This document shows positions 37,773 through 46,868 of a DNA stretch of 64,000 nucleotides, in pieces. The notes below the pieces were generated by a model. It had not been told where the DNA came from. It did no database searches and saw only the letters and a program-made list of their open reading frames with translations. Positions within the stretch are counted from its first letter, which is position 1. Every line of letters begins with the position of its first letter. The position numbers and the translations under genes were made by a program. Source of the DNA: Shewanella psychropiezotolerans (GTDB lineage Bacteria; Pseudomonadota; Gammaproteobacteria; Enterobacterales; Shewanellaceae); assembly GCF_007197555.1 (NCBI RefSeq), contig NZ_CP041614.1, positions 6,254,001 to 6,318,000 of the forward strand. The letters are read 5' to 3'.

Positions 37773-37873
37773 CTCAATTTCTGCTCACAAACTTTATATG
37801 CCAATTACGTTCTAAAAGAATAACACGAAGTATACAAGCCGATAGCTGGTGAGAGACATGGCGACCACCAGCT

Positions 37874-37924
37874 AAAAAATCACAGCGAATTACAACAATT
37901 GTTTGGCCTACATATTGATAAAAT
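37874..37924 (+). promoter_or_regulatory. Degenerate candidate ExsA promoter of exsC-exsE
   Basis: AAAAA (37874-37878), 5 nt, AGC, 6 nt, CAACA (37893-37897), 21 nt, TAAAAT (37919-37924). The spacing matches the stronger boxes, but only the C of GnC and the A of TGnnA are kept. In P. aeruginosa the exsC promoter is ExsA-dependent, which is why I list it. Confidence 0.35.
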
Positions 37925-37960
37925 GGAGCGATTATTGTTCAGCCTTAACAGGACTTAACT

Positions 37961-38419
37961 ATGGATGTATCGCTCAAAATTAATTCTATTTTACAAAATT
38001 TTGGTGACAGCATAGGTCTTACCGATCTGGCTTTAAAAGATAATTCAGTTAGCCTTTCATTCGATGACAAGCTTGTTGTTCGCATCATCTATCAAGCTGA
38101 AAAAGAGCTACTGATCTTTGAAGCCCAAATAACCGAATGTGCCAACCTGGACGATGCAATTTTACGCTCTTTACTTGCGTTCAATTATCACTGGAGTGAG
38201 CACAGACTCGTATTCGGACTTAATCTGGAAGAACAGCAGCTTTGCCTCTACCAACATATCGATGTTGAGACTCTCGACTTCGCTCAATTTGAAACGATAT
38301 TGGCCGAACAGGTAGCACAAGCAGAGAGGTGGGCGGAACTCTTGAATATCGAAGATTTAGAGCCTGAAGGTGAATTTGAACGCCATCATTTGACTAATAT
38401 CAGTGGGATCAAGGTATAG
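37961..38419 (+). CDS. exsC: ExsC-like anti-antiactivator and chaperone
   Basis: In Pseudomonas, ExsC binds ExsE in the off state; when ExsE is secreted, free ExsC captures ExsD and so releases ExsA. The 152-residue protein aligns with ExsC (145): MDVSLKINSILQNFGDSIGLTDLAL with MDLTSKVNRLLAEFAGRIGLPSLSL, and LRSLLAFNYHWSEHRLVFGLNLEEQQLCLYQHI with FRQLASFNRHWHRFDLHFGFDELTGKVQLYAQ. The C-terminus ends in GIKV, comparable to GMRV. It precedes exsE by 5 nt, as one operon. Confidence 0.92.
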   Translation: MDVSLKINSILQNFGDSIGLTDLALKDNSVSLSFDDKLVVRIIYQAEKELLIFEAQITECANLDDAILRSLLAFNYHWSEHRLVFGLNLEEQQLCLYQHIDVETLDFAQFETILAEQVAQAERWAELLNIEDLEPEGEFERHHLTNISGIKV

Positions 38420-38424
38420 ATATT

Positions 38425-38709
38425 ATGGCTAATAATATCGGTGACAAACAAGGTGTGATCTACCAGACACCCCAGACTCAAACTGAAGTAGCTCAGGCCT
38501 CTTCTGTATTGTTTAAAGATAAGCATATCGGCTTAATTTCTCAAGCTAGCCCCTTAGTCTCGAAACAACAGTCGGCTCAGAGGTTACGCCACTTGCTTAT
38601 CGACAGATTCCCCCAAGTTCCTCAGCAAAAAATCGATGGATTATTCACCTCGGTAACGGATGACATATCAGCAAAATCGTTAAAAGATAGGCAGATAAAA
38701 CTGATCTAA
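38425..38709 (+). CDS. exsE: Probable ExsE, secreted T3SS regulator
   Basis: A 94-residue protein immediately downstream of exsC, the place and size expected for ExsE (81 residues in P. aeruginosa). ExsE is the small secreted protein whose export signals that the channel is open. The sequence has a polar N-terminus suited to secretion and a central amphipathic helix (SAQRLRHLLIDRFPQVPQQKIDGLF), the part that would contact ExsC. Direct similarity is weak, as usual for ExsE, so the call rests on gene order and size. Confidence 0.7.
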   Translation: MANNIGDKQGVIYQTPQTQTEVAQASSVLFKDKHIGLISQASPLVSKQQSAQRLRHLLIDRFPQVPQQKIDGLFTSVTDDISAKSLKDRQIKLI

Positions 38710-38760
38710 TATCGATTGATATAGAAAATTGAAAATGAGTGAGATGTTTAGAAGTGGATA

Positions 38761-38790
38761 AAAAAGTGGTGAATTGATTCACCACTTTTT
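38761..38790. terminator. Bidirectional terminator between exsE and sctB
   Basis: AAAAAGTGGTGAA, loop TTGA, TTCACCACTTTTT: a perfect 13 bp stem with A- and T-runs on either side, between convergent exsE and the translocator operon. Confidence 0.92.
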
Positions 38791-38807
38791 AGTATTACGC
38801 TAAATGG

Positions 38808-39818
38808 CTAGGCTGGGGTCGACGCCGCTTTCCAAGCCTGATTATAACTATCACCGATAGCACGTAAGATATCACGTACCTCTTTTAAGAAGTTATCATC
38901 GTAGCCGATACGGTCATCCGCCTTCTGCTTCTCTGCCTGACTTAAGGTTCCCTCCGCCTCTTCCTCTTTCTGAGACGCCTGAGCCTCAGTTTGATAGACA
39001 CTACCGATATTATTCGATACTTGTCCCACCCCTTGCAAAACAGCATTACGGGCTTGGCCACGAGAATCTCGCGCCTTAAGCAAGGTATCTATTTCAAAGT
39101 TTTGTTGACCCAATTTCTTTATCTCAGACTTAGTGCCACGTAAAGCCCCGGACACATTCTTGCCGTCATCTTGCAAGCCTTTCAGGGTATCTTTAAAATT
39201 CTGCTGTTGTGTAAGTTGACTGTTAACCTTACCGCTCTCACCGAGCTGATTGATGCTCTTCTTAGCCGATAACGCGCCCATCACGGCGCTGGTGACCGCT
39301 AGAACACCACTGACCACAGCCATGGCAATCAGGGCTCCCTTCGCACTTCTTAACTCACTCGCCTGGGCTTTTATCGATGCAACAGATGCCGTTGTGGCGA
39401 TATCCCGCTGAGTAATATTGAGTTCTCGGTTATCTTTAGCCAATTGGAACAATAAGATCATCAGTTCGAAAATATCCGATAATGCGCCTTTGCTGGTAGA
39501 CTCATTCTTACCACCCACACCCACAGAGCTCAGAAACTCACTTAACGCTTTCTGTACTTTGTCGACCGCATCGCCAATGTTTTTCTTAAAATCACCAGAA
39601 TTAACCAAATCCAACAGTTTATCCAGCTTGATTATCTGAGTCGGATCTAAGGCTGAACGAGGTGCTTCGAGTACGACTCGGTTACCTTGTTTAATACTGA
39701 GTAACTCAGAGTCTTCTGCCGCAGCTTGTGTCGTCTTATTTGAATTAACCTGATTGATCGACGTGACATCATTCACAGAAGTCAGGGTCGTCGTACCGCT
39801 TTGTATTACTAAACTCAT
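38808..39818 (-). CDS. sctB: SctB (YopD/PopD), minor translocator
   Basis: SctB, with SctE, builds the pore in the host membrane. The 336-residue protein has one hydrophobic segment (GALIAMAVVSGVLAVTSAVMGALSA, about 165-190), a preceding helical stretch (IFELMILLFQLAKDNRELNITQRDIATTASVASIKAQASELRSAKG) typical of YopD, and a C-terminal amphipathic helix region (NFLKEVRDILRAIGDSYNQAW). It is the last gene of the lcrGVH-yopBD-type operon, 9 nt after sctE. Confidence 0.9.
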   Translation of the reverse strand: MSLVIQSGTTTLTSVNDVTSINQVNSNKTTQAAAEDSELLSIKQGNRVVLEAPRSALDPTQIIKLDKLLDLVNSGDFKKNIGDAVDKVQKALSEFLSSVGVGGKNESTSKGALSDIFELMILLFQLAKDNRELNITQRDIATTASVASIKAQASELRSAKGALIAMAVVSGVLAVTSAVMGALSAKKSINQLGESGKVNSQLTQQQNFKDTLKGLQDDGKNVSGALRGTKSEIKKLGQQNFEIDTLLKARDSRGQARNAVLQGVGQVSNNIGSVYQTEAQASQKEEEAEGTLSQAEKQKADDRIGYDDNFLKEVRDILRAIGDSYNQAWKAASTPA

Positions 39819-39827
39819 AACTTACTC

Positions 39828-41105
39828 CTATACCGCCGCTGGACGGCTTAAGATTTCTTTCATAGAGTCACCATTAGCATTAATCATCTGCATGATCATC
39901 TGCATGACTTCCTGGAACTCTTGACTCATACGGCTGATCTCCTCTTTGAGACGATCTATGACCGCCCGCATAGCCAATACCTCGGCCCTACTATCCTCAG
40001 TCTCGGCCTGCTTGCCAACGGCGTTAGCCTGAAAAGCAGTATTAACCGTACCCGCCGTACCTTGAGCAACATTGGCACCGACTTCGGTAATCGTAGATAT
40101 GGTTCTGACCTTAGTGGCAGCGGTACCAAATTTATTAATTGCAGTGCCTAACTTGGCAAGGTCATCTAACTTATCGGCGACCTTTGTCAGTCCGGATGCT
40201 ATTTTGGTACTTACTTTTCCGGCAAGCTGAGCGGCTTTACCTGCGGCTGCGCCGCCAAACGAAGCCACGGTACTCACCACAGCCGAAATAATCTCTAGTG
40301 CCATCATCACTTTCTGAAATGCTTCGACATTGATGCCGGCATCTTTAAGTGCACTCTGTACAGCAGGTTCTTGTAATACCTGTGAGACGATACCAAATAC
40401 GCCTCCGGCAATCATGGCCGCACCCGCTACTGCGCCTACGCCTGTTGCTATCATGACTGCACCGATAATGATCGACAAAGCAGCGCTGATATAACCAAAA
40501 ATCTTACCAAAAAGACCTGATTTTTTAGCTTCTTGAGCCGCTTCTTCAGATTCTTTTATCTTGGCTTGGTTATCTTTCATCTGGGCTTCGTTCTCAGATC
40601 TAACTCGTTTTATCTCTTCGGCTTTTAACTTATTCTGCGCCCTTTCAAGCTCAGTGGTCGTCTTGGCTAACTCAATTTCAAAATCTTCCACCGAAGATGC
40701 AGACAGGGCAATAAACGCACTGCCGATACCGTATTCGGCACCTTTAGCTAGCTCTTTAGGTAGACCCGCACCATTTTGAAATGAAGAGGTTAAAAACTTG
40801 GCAAACATATCACCAGTTTTATCCAATAACTCCTTAACGGCCGGCTGATTACTATTCATCAACGAGCTGAGTTCATTGAAGGTTTTCTCGGCGCTAGTAA
40901 GGGAGCTGGTATTCATAAGCGGGTTAGGTTTTTCCAGCATGACCCCCGGCCTATTAGTGCCTACAGAAGCTTGTTGCTCGGCATTTCTACTTACCGTAAC
41001 TCCCTGCTCCTGCTTTTTCTCCAACTTAGCATTGGTGATCCCTTGCTCCGTATCCAAGAGCGTAGCACTCTGGGCCAACGGATTAGTTAACGTGATCTGA
41101 TTCAT
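39828..41105 (-). CDS. sctE: SctE (YopB/PopB), major translocator
   Basis: SctE is the two-helix hydrophobic translocator. The 425-residue protein has a coiled-coil section (about 155-200; ELERAQNKLKAEEIKRVRSENEAQMKDNQAKIKESEEAAQEA), followed by the first hydrophobic hairpin region (FGYISAALSIIIGAVMIATGVGAVAGAAMIAGGVFGI) and a second (MMALEIISAVVSTVASFGGAAAGKAA). These are the family hallmarks. Its start overlaps the sycD stop by 1 nt, keeping chaperone and client coupled. Confidence 0.93.
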   Translation of the reverse strand: MNQITLTNPLAQSATLLDTEQGITNAKLEKKQEQGVTVSRNAEQQASVGTNRPGVMLEKPNPLMNTSSLTSAEKTFNELSSLMNSNQPAVKELLDKTGDMFAKFLTSSFQNGAGLPKELAKGAEYGIGSAFIALSASSVEDFEIELAKTTTELERAQNKLKAEEIKRVRSENEAQMKDNQAKIKESEEAAQEAKKSGLFGKIFGYISAALSIIIGAVMIATGVGAVAGAAMIAGGVFGIVSQVLQEPAVQSALKDAGINVEAFQKVMMALEIISAVVSTVASFGGAAAGKAAQLAGKVSTKIASGLTKVADKLDDLAKLGTAINKFGTAATKVRTISTITEVGANVAQGTAGTVNTAFQANAVGKQAETEDSRAEVLAMRAVIDRLKEEISRMSQEFQEVMQMIMQMINANGDSMKEILSRPAAV

Positions 41106-41596
41106 TATGTAACTCCTTGTTTAGTTATCTCCTCCAGCATTGCACTGGCTCGCTGCGCCAGCTCGGAGTAAGCTGGCTGTTTCTTTGCTAAATGACTGGC
41201 GGTATAAAACCCACTCTCAGCCGCTTCCATATTGCCCAGAGCTAAGTGACACTCTCCGGCATGAAAAGGGGCCCTAGGTTCATTCACATCAATCAAGGTG
41301 GCAAAACTGTAAGCATCGACGGCTAACTCATACTGCTTCATCTCCTGACGGCAGGCTCCCAGCCCCATGAAGAATCGCACCTGATAATGATCTAAAGTAC
41401 ATAAGAGCTGAAATATTTTATGGGACTCATCATATTTAGCCGACTCGTAATAATTAAAGGCGACGGCATACATCTGCTCTATGGCATCATCGGGAATATT
41501 ACGTAACATCCCCATGGTGCCGCCATCTTCCAGAAATGAGAGCAGCTCATCTTCGTAATTGTTATCTTGTGTTTGTGTTTGTGTTTGTTCAGCCAT
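41105..41596 (-). CDS. sycD: SycD/LcrH/PcrH, TPR chaperone of the translocators
   Basis: A class II chaperone that keeps SctE and SctB soluble and apart. The 163-residue protein has three TPR units: EQMYAVAFNYYESAKYDESHKIFQLLCTLDHYQVRFFMGLGACRQEMKQYELAVDAYSFATLIDVNEPRAPFHAGECHLALGNMEAAESGF, closely following LcrH, including the FFxGLGACRQ signature. In Yersinia it also acts in feedback control. It sits between sctA (8 nt) and sctE. Confidence 0.95.
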   Translation of the reverse strand: MAEQTQTQTQDNNYEDELLSFLEDGGTMGMLRNIPDDAIEQMYAVAFNYYESAKYDESHKIFQLLCTLDHYQVRFFMGLGACRQEMKQYELAVDAYSFATLIDVNEPRAPFHAGECHLALGNMEAAESGFYTASHLAKKQPAYSELAQRASAMLEEITKQGVT

Positions 41597-41604
41597 AACG
41601 GATC

Positions 41605-42558
41605 CTATATTTGACGCAATATGTCCTGCATCACACTGTGGTATTTCTGCACGAAACGATTTATCGCCTCGACAGTGCTGTTGTAGGTAGATGAGATTTG
41701 ATTCAGCTCAGTAGTCTTAAGGCTAACATCATCGTTGATCAGCTTAGATTTATCTGAGATAGACGTGCCTAAGTTAGGTAATTGCTCCTTTAAATCATCG
41801 CCCGAATATTTATCTTTAGCGGTGATCCCTATCGCCGTTAAAAAATCTTTACTCGATATAGGACCTGAAGTGTTACTCGTAATACTTTTTAGCTTTTTAT
41901 AGACGTCGGATGCCTTGTAATCTGCATCACTATCGAAGCCAAAATCACTAGCAGTTAGCGCATCGGTTGACTTGTATTCCGAACCATTAGCCAGAGCTGC
42001 GTGTAACTTACTCTGGATGGTTCCATAAATTTTCAACTCATTAGACAAGCCTTTCAGCTCTTCCTGGGCGGCGTCACGTTTGGCTTGGTTGGTAAACAAT
42101 CTATCTTGGTATGTCACTAAAATGGGACTGTCTAATCGCTCAGAGAATACAGATAACAGGGCAAGATGTTTCATATCTGAGGCACCAATTGTCTGACCTG
42201 AGGGGACTTTAGCAAACAAGGCCTCTAAATCTGTATTCAATCTGTTAAACAATGTGCCTGTGCCATCGGCTTTTAACAATTCTTGAGGATCTTGGCCAGT
42301 TGAAACTAACTGATTAAGCACTAAGCTCCAGAAACGTTGAAAGTCACTCAGTCGCTGCTCGGGAGTAAGATCCGTACCTGATTTAGGTGTAAAGATACTA
42401 TCGTCAGCCGTTGACCAGATATTATTATCTGCATCTTGTAACTTTTCTTGTATCTTAGAAGCAAAAGTTTTCAGCGCTTCTAAGTTTTGACCTTGTGATG
42501 CCTCCATCACCTGAGAAACAATGTCGGCTGGAGTTGTAGCTATAGGACTTATTGCCAT
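41605..42558 (-). CDS. sctA: SctA (LcrV/PcrV), needle-tip protein
   Basis: The tip protein sits on the needle end and is needed to insert the translocon. The 317-residue protein follows the LcrV/PcrV plan: a globular N-terminus (residues 1-130), a long helix near 170, and a C-terminal coiled-coil helix (DDVSLKTTELNQISSTYNSTVEAINRFVQKYHSVMQDILRQI) whose end matches the LcrV/PcrV C-terminus. The mid region FGFDSDADYKASDVYKKLKSITSNTSGPISSKDFL is also family-like. It is preceded by lcrG (15 nt), its cytoplasmic partner. Confidence 0.93.
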   Translation of the reverse strand: MAISPIATTPADIVSQVMEASQGQNLEALKTFASKIQEKLQDADNNIWSTADDSIFTPKSGTDLTPEQRLSDFQRFWSLVLNQLVSTGQDPQELLKADGTGTLFNRLNTDLEALFAKVPSGQTIGASDMKHLALLSVFSERLDSPILVTYQDRLFTNQAKRDAAQEELKGLSNELKIYGTIQSKLHAALANGSEYKSTDALTASDFGFDSDADYKASDVYKKLKSITSNTSGPISSKDFLTAIGITAKDKYSGDDLKEQLPNLGTSISDKSKLINDDVSLKTTELNQISSTYNSTVEAINRFVQKYHSVMQDILRQI

Positions 42559-42573
42559 ACTTTCATTCCTTAG

Positions 42574-42879
42574 TTAAATCATCATGCCACGCATCATGGT
42601 CGGTCTACGTTTCTTGCTGTCCTTGACTCCCAATGTGGGATTAGCTGCCAATGCGGCCCGTCGCTGACGATGCACCTCATGGAGCAAGTCTTTCTCGGCC
42701 TGTTGAGTCAGCTTAGGATCCATGGCCTGATTATCAAAAATGGCACTGGCAGCGAGATGACTAACCCCTAAACCTGCAAGCATCTCACTCACTAATTCAG
42801 TTCTTTGATCTGCATTATCTATCGCCTTCTGTGCCTCGGCGATTGTAGCCACAAATGCATTATGTTCAGGTTCTGCCAT
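42574..42879 (-). CDS. lcrG: LcrG/PcrG, tip-protein partner and secretion regulator
   Basis: LcrG binds the tip protein in the cytoplasm and helps block secretion before contact. The 101-residue protein is near LcrG (95) in length. Family traits are the N-terminal helix AEAQKAIDNADQRTELVSEMLAGLG and the basic C-terminus with KDLLHEVHRQRRAALAANPTLGVKDSKKRRP. It begins the lcrG-sctA-sycD-sctE-sctB group. The 86 bp gap upstream to lcrR may hold a promoter, but I found no ExsA-type box in it. Confidence 0.88.
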   Translation of the reverse strand: MAEPEHNAFVATIAEAQKAIDNADQRTELVSEMLAGLGVSHLAASAIFDNQAMDPKLTQQAEKDLLHEVHRQRRAALAANPTLGVKDSKKRRPTMMRGMMI

Positions 42880-42965
42880 ATGTTCTCCATAGTAAAATGT
42901 GAATCTTTTTAAGGCTGTAACTCAGAGGCGTAAAATTATCACTTTGTGAACACCCGACAGCCGTA

Positions 42966-43379
42966 TCAATGAATATTCCTCAGATTCGCTAACAGCAGGG
43001 AGTATTGTCCGGTTTCCATGTCCAGCTCAGCCCCCGTGTGTTGGTAATAGCGTGCCAGTCGCTTATTACTGAGACGACTGCCACGAAATACATCCACTTC
43101 TCCTTCCAACCGGTACGCTTTACCAAACACTTGGATGGCGGCCTCGGCCAAGATATACAGAGGTTTAAAGGGGCTACTCAGGCCAACTTTTGAATCTTTG
43201 CGGCTGAATTTGACGATGAGTACTCGCTTACGTTCCGGCTCGACACGATAAACCAGTAGGGCTTGATCCAACTCGATGGCCGTTCCCAGCTCTATGTCCG
43301 TTTGTTGCCAATAATAAGGGGCAATTCGATAACCTAGGTCGATAAAATACTGGCTCAAGCTGTCATGATGCTTACTCAC
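42966..43379 (-). CDS. lcrR: LcrR/PcrR-family protein
   Basis: A 137-residue cytoplasmic protein of the LcrR family, found only between sctV and lcrG in Ysc-type systems. Recognisable parts are [14 protein letters not shown] and the C-terminal [34 protein letters not shown]. In Yersinia LcrR affects LcrG expression; its mechanism is unclear. Its start overlaps the sctV stop as ATGA (43376-43379), so it is translationally coupled. Confidence 0.87.
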   Translation of the reverse strand: MSKHHDSLSQYFIDLGYRIAPYYWQQTDIELGTAIELDQALLVYRVEPERKRVLIVKFSRKDSKVGLSSPFKPLYILAEAAIQVFGKAYRLEGEVDVFRGSRLSNKRLARYYQHTGAELDMETGQYSLLLANLRNIH

Positions 43380-45490
43380 ATTCCTACCCTACCCAATGGC
43401 TGAATATTGATCTGCTGAGTCAACTCCTGGAATGACAACACAGGCAAGTCGTAATAATCCGCTTCGATCAATTTACGCACATAACGACGTATATCCATGG
43501 ATACCACCATCACAGGCTTATTGTTCATCTTGCTTAAGTCACCCACGGTCTGCTTAACTTTTGAGAGAAACTCCTGGGTGACGGACGGATCTAAGGCGAG
43601 GTAGCTTCCAGCCGAGGTCTGGCGCACACCGTTACGTATGGTTTCCTCCAGTTGCTGATCGAGTAAATATGCCGGCAACACATTCTGGCCATTGGAATAC
43701 TTGTAGCAGATATAACGCTTGAGACTGGTACGTATATACTCGGTCAATTGCACCACATCTTTCTCTTTCTGACCCCACTCCACCATAGCCTCGAGTATGG
43801 TGCGCAAATTTCTGATGGAGATATCTTCCGACACCAGTCGCTGCAGGATCTCTGTCATCTTCTGCAGTGGCACCATACGTTGGGCTTCTTTGACCAACTC
43901 ACCATAACTTGCCTCCATCTCTTCCAGCAGATAGCGCGCCTCCTGAATTCCGACAAAATCTTCGGCGTACTCTTTAAGCACGTGAGACAGATGATAAGTT
44001 AAGATTCGATCTGGGGTAAGGAAGCCGATACGCGATTTATCTAAAGTGTCCAACTTGCTTTCCTTGACCCAGATAGTATCGATACTCGGCAGGAAATTTT
44101 CATCCCTGTCGTAATCTATATTCAATAGTTCAAGCTGCTCCGAACCTTCGGTCACCAGTAACTTCTCTTTGACTATACGTCCTCTGGCTACAGGTACTTC
44201 CTGCAGATGAATCACATATTCTTGATTACTTAGGTTGGCGTTAAAACGTAGGTGAATACCGGGAAATGGCACGCCGAGATCCAGATACAGGGCCCTTCTC
44301 ACCCTGACGAGTTCATCATTAAGCGAGATGGCCTCGAGATGGGACTGTAGGCTGGCATCTATGTCGATCATCAAGGGCACAGTTAAGGCAAACTCCTCCT
44401 TGTTACCTAACTTATTGCCATTATTCTGCATTGGGGCATTTTTAGACTTAGCCGCTGGTGCACCTGCACCATTAGCTAAGAAAGCAGGTAGATCATCAGA
44501 TTGATTAACCAGTTGTTTTTTATTATTAAAGTTAATTAAAGCGCCGCCGCCACCCACGATCAAGGCTAGAATAAGAAAAGTCATAGTGGGAAAGCCGGGG
44601 ATAAATGCAAATAGCACTAACAAGGCACCACCGATCATCAGGGCTCTGGGTTGGGCAGTGACTTGCTCACCAATCTCAGATCCCATATCCGATGCATTGT
44701 CATTATCGACACGGGTAACTATCATGCCAGCCGTGATGGCAATGAGCAACGCGGGGATCTGAGAGACAAGTCCATCACCTATGGTCAATACGGAAAATAA
44801 CTGCAATGCCTCGGCGGCTGACATGCCCTTTTGGGTGATACCTATGGTCACACCACCAAGAATGTTGACGAAGATGATCACTAAACCTGCGATAGCATCT
44901 CCCTTAACAAACTTCATCGCACCGTCCATGGAGCCATACATCTGACTCTCTCTCTCGATCACAGAACGGCGCTCTCTGGCCTCATTGACATCAATAACAC
45001 CCGCGCGCATGTCACCATCGATACTCATCTGCTTGCCTGGCATGGCATCGAGGGAGAAACGAGCGCTCACTTCGGCGACACGCTCAGAGCCCTTAGTGAT
45101 CACCAGAAATTGCACTATGGTGATGATCAAGAAGATAACCAGACCCACAATTAAATTGCCGCCGACCACGAAATTACCGAAGGTATAAACAATCTGACCC
45201 GCATCGGCTTGCAATAGAATCAGTCTCGTAGTGGTAATAGATAACGATAGCCTGAAGATGGTCGTAATCAACAGGACCACAGGAAAAGCCGAGAACTCCA
45301 GAGGCGACTTGATATAGATGGCCAACATCAGCAAGACAACGGCAATGGTGATATTGATACCAATCAAGACATCCACGAGTGCAGTAGGCAGAGGGAGAAT
45401 CATCATGAAGATGACCCCGAGGAGTAAAACTGCCAACATGATATCTTTGCGCTGACCGACTTTGTTCAACACATTCATTAAATTGTTCAT
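43376..45490 (-). CDS. sctV: SctV (LcrD/YscV), export gate
   Basis: SctV forms the nonameric export gate ring. The 704-residue protein has seven to eight N-terminal membrane helices (1-320), with the FHIPEP-family signature around [33 protein letters not shown]. The large cytoplasmic domain (about 355-704) includes [50 protein letters not shown] and [14 protein letters not shown]. Length matches LcrD (704). It overlaps yscY and lcrR by 4 nt each. Confidence 0.97.
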   Translation of the reverse strand: MNNLMNVLNKVGQRKDIMLAVLLLGVIFMMILPLPTALVDVLIGINITIAVVLLMLAIYIKSPLEFSAFPVVLLITTIFRLSLSITTTRLILLQADAGQIVYTFGNFVVGGNLIVGLVIFLIITIVQFLVITKGSERVAEVSARFSLDAMPGKQMSIDGDMRAGVIDVNEARERRSVIERESQMYGSMDGAMKFVKGDAIAGLVIIFVNILGGVTIGITQKGMSAAEALQLFSVLTIGDGLVSQIPALLIAITAGMIVTRVDNDNASDMGSEIGEQVTAQPRALMIGGALLVLFAFIPGFPTMTFLILALIVGGGGALINFNNKKQLVNQSDDLPAFLANGAGAPAAKSKNAPMQNNGNKLGNKEEFALTVPLMIDIDASLQSHLEAISLNDELVRVRRALYLDLGVPFPGIHLRFNANLSNQEYVIHLQEVPVARGRIVKEKLLVTEGSEQLELLNIDYDRDENFLPSIDTIWVKESKLDTLDKSRIGFLTPDRILTYHLSHVLKEYAEDFVGIQEARYLLEEMEASYGELVKEAQRMVPLQKMTEILQRLVSEDISIRNLRTILEAMVEWGQKEKDVVQLTEYIRTSLKRYICYKYSNGQNVLPAYLLDQQLEETIRNGVRQTSAGSYLALDPSVTQEFLSKVKQTVGDLSKMNNKPVMVVSMDIRRYVRKLIEADYYDLPVLSFQELTQQINIQPLGRVGM

Positions 45491-45852
45491 TGAGTACCGC
45501 TTAATTGTTCTGCTTGGCTATTCACATTCATATCGATATAGAAGCCATAGGCTTCTCTCGCCTCTATTGCTTTATCTAAGCGCCAATAGGCGCGACTCAG
45601 GCAAAGAAATAAGGCGGGTTTGTCTGAGTCGTTACTTTCAGCGAGTAATGTCCGGCACCATTTAATTGCAGATTCATATTCTTCTGCCTCCAGACACGCT
45701 AGCGCTAAGGTATATTGGGCGGGTTTAAACTCTGGGGCACACAAGACAAGCGCTTTAAGCAAGACAACAGCCTTGTTAGGATGTTGGTATTGCATCTGTA
45801 GACACCCATGCAGGTGCAGGACTTCTATCTGGGATTGATTTAATATCGACAC
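45487..45852 (-). CDS. yscY: YscY, chaperone of YscX
   Basis: YscY binds YscX and the export gate SctV. The 121-residue protein (Yersinia: 114) is a TPR-like helical protein: [58 protein letters not shown]. The start is a GTG at 45852, one base after the yscX stop, and the end overlaps sctV as ATGA. The order sycN-yscX-yscY-sctV is diagnostic of Ysc-family systems. Confidence 0.88.
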   Translation of the reverse strand: MSILNQSQIEVLHLHGCLQMQYQHPNKAVVLLKALVLCAPEFKPAQYTLALACLEAEEYESAIKWCRTLLAESNDSDKPALFLCLSRAYWRLDKAIEAREAYGFYIDMNVNSQAEQLSGTQ

Positions 45853-45853
45853 T

Positions 45854-46231
45854 TCACACTCTCAGCAATAGGTGAAAGGCAAGGGACAGGTAGTCTTGAT
45901 CTAGCTTAGTCTGCTTCATTAGGGCTAGCGCATCTTGCAAATCATCAGATTTTAACTGGCTGGCTAATCGCTCGAGTTGCTCTGTGATTTCCTTAAACGT
46001 ATCTTGATACTGTTTCGGCCTCAGCAGACTCATATCACTGATTTTAGGATTAGATAGAGATTTTAAGGTGCGCTCACCCGGTGACAACTCATAGAGCTTA
46101 TCCAAATGAGTCGGAATCGCTTCCCCATCGGGTGGCAAGCTAAAGCGTGCAGGAAATGGATTATCTAACTCATCACTCGAGTGAAAGCTGAGGTGTTCTA
46201 TGCCTATATGGGCAGCCGTAACCTTACTCAT
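45854..46231 (-). CDS. yscX: YscX, early secreted component
   Basis: YscX is an essential secreted protein that works with YscY and SctV at the export gate. The 125-residue product (Yersinia: 122) shows IEHLSFHSSDELDNPFPARFSLPPDGEAIPTHLDKLYELSPGERTLKSLSNPKI, including the DGEAIPTHL segment close to the family consensus, and a helical C-terminus (ALMKQTKLDQDYLSLAFHLLLR). It overlaps sycN by 4 nt. Confidence 0.9.
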   Translation of the reverse strand: MSKVTAAHIGIEHLSFHSSDELDNPFPARFSLPPDGEAIPTHLDKLYELSPGERTLKSLSNPKISDMSLLRPKQYQDTFKEITEQLERLASQLKSDDLQDALALMKQTKLDQDYLSLAFHLLLRV

Positions 46232-46599
46232 CTCACTTCAATCTCATCATGTAAACGGCTCAACAAGCCAAATGCTTGTTCTATCATTGGCAAGGTCACA
46301 TCTTCTACGGGAATACTCGCCGACAAAACCAGAGACTCTTGGCCTAACATGCCGCTTCTTATCAGGTACGGCCAACCTTGCCCGATATGGCACAAACGCA
46401 GAGCCTTAACTTGCGCCTCGCTGCGATGATGCCACTCGAGATCACGGATCAGAAATAACACCAGATGCTCCTGTACCACTTCAATATTCAATAAGCCCCT
46501 CTGCTCGAAAGAGAGTTGCACGATTGCCGATGTAGAAAAATCAGAGACCACACCGGATATACGGCAGAACTCATCGACCGCACTATTAATCCAATCCAT
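46228..46599 (-). CDS. sycN: SycN, chaperone of the gatekeeper SctW
   Basis: SycN pairs with YscB to bind YopN/SctW. Starting at the ATG at 46599 gives exactly 123 residues, as in Yersinia. MDWINSAVDEFCRISGV and EHLVLFLIRDLEWHHRSEAQVKALRLCH ... LGQESLVLSASIPVEDVTLPMIEQAFGLLSRLHDEI track SycN ([21 protein letters not shown] ... [20 protein letters not shown]). The frame extends upstream to 46653, but that part overlaps tyeA and is not family sequence. The true start lies 14 nt inside the repaired tyeA end. Confidence 0.92.
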   Translation of the reverse strand: MDWINSAVDEFCRISGVVSDFSTSAIVQLSFEQRGLLNIEVVQEHLVLFLIRDLEWHHRSEAQVKALRLCHIGQGWPYLIRSGMLGQESLVLSASIPVEDVTLPMIEQAFGLLSRLHDEIEVR

Positions 46600-46863
46600 C
46601 AAACATATCCTCTTCCTCTTCAATGGCTCGGTCTTGAGCTTGTTGTGCCGCATTAATCATATTTTGACGTTGCTCTTCATCGGCAAAAATCTCTTGGGGA
46701 TCAAACGTATAAGCTTTTTTAATTCACGAAAAAATGAAATTTTCTGTGAAATATCAATCAAACCAGCCTTATCTGCCAAACCCCAAATTTGATCAGATCC
46801 CACCCATCTCTGCTCTACCAGATAGATAAGGTCGGTCAAAAAATCGGTTATCTTGTAAGCCAT
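46586..46863 (-). CDS. tyeA: TyeA, gatekeeper partner, apparent frameshift
   Basis: TyeA binds the C-terminus of YopN/SctW to form the calcium- or contact-sensitive plug. As written the frame ends early after FFRELKKLIRLIP with an unrelated tail. At 46696-46699 the plus strand has four G; with one more, the minus strand continues PQEIFADEEQRQNMINAAQQ ... EEEEDMFDGLD and stops at 46586. That gives exactly 92 residues, the Yersinia TyeA length, ending in the typical acidic tail. I therefore treat it as one intact gene with a probable base-call error. Confidence 0.9.
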
Positions 46864-46868
46864 CCTGC

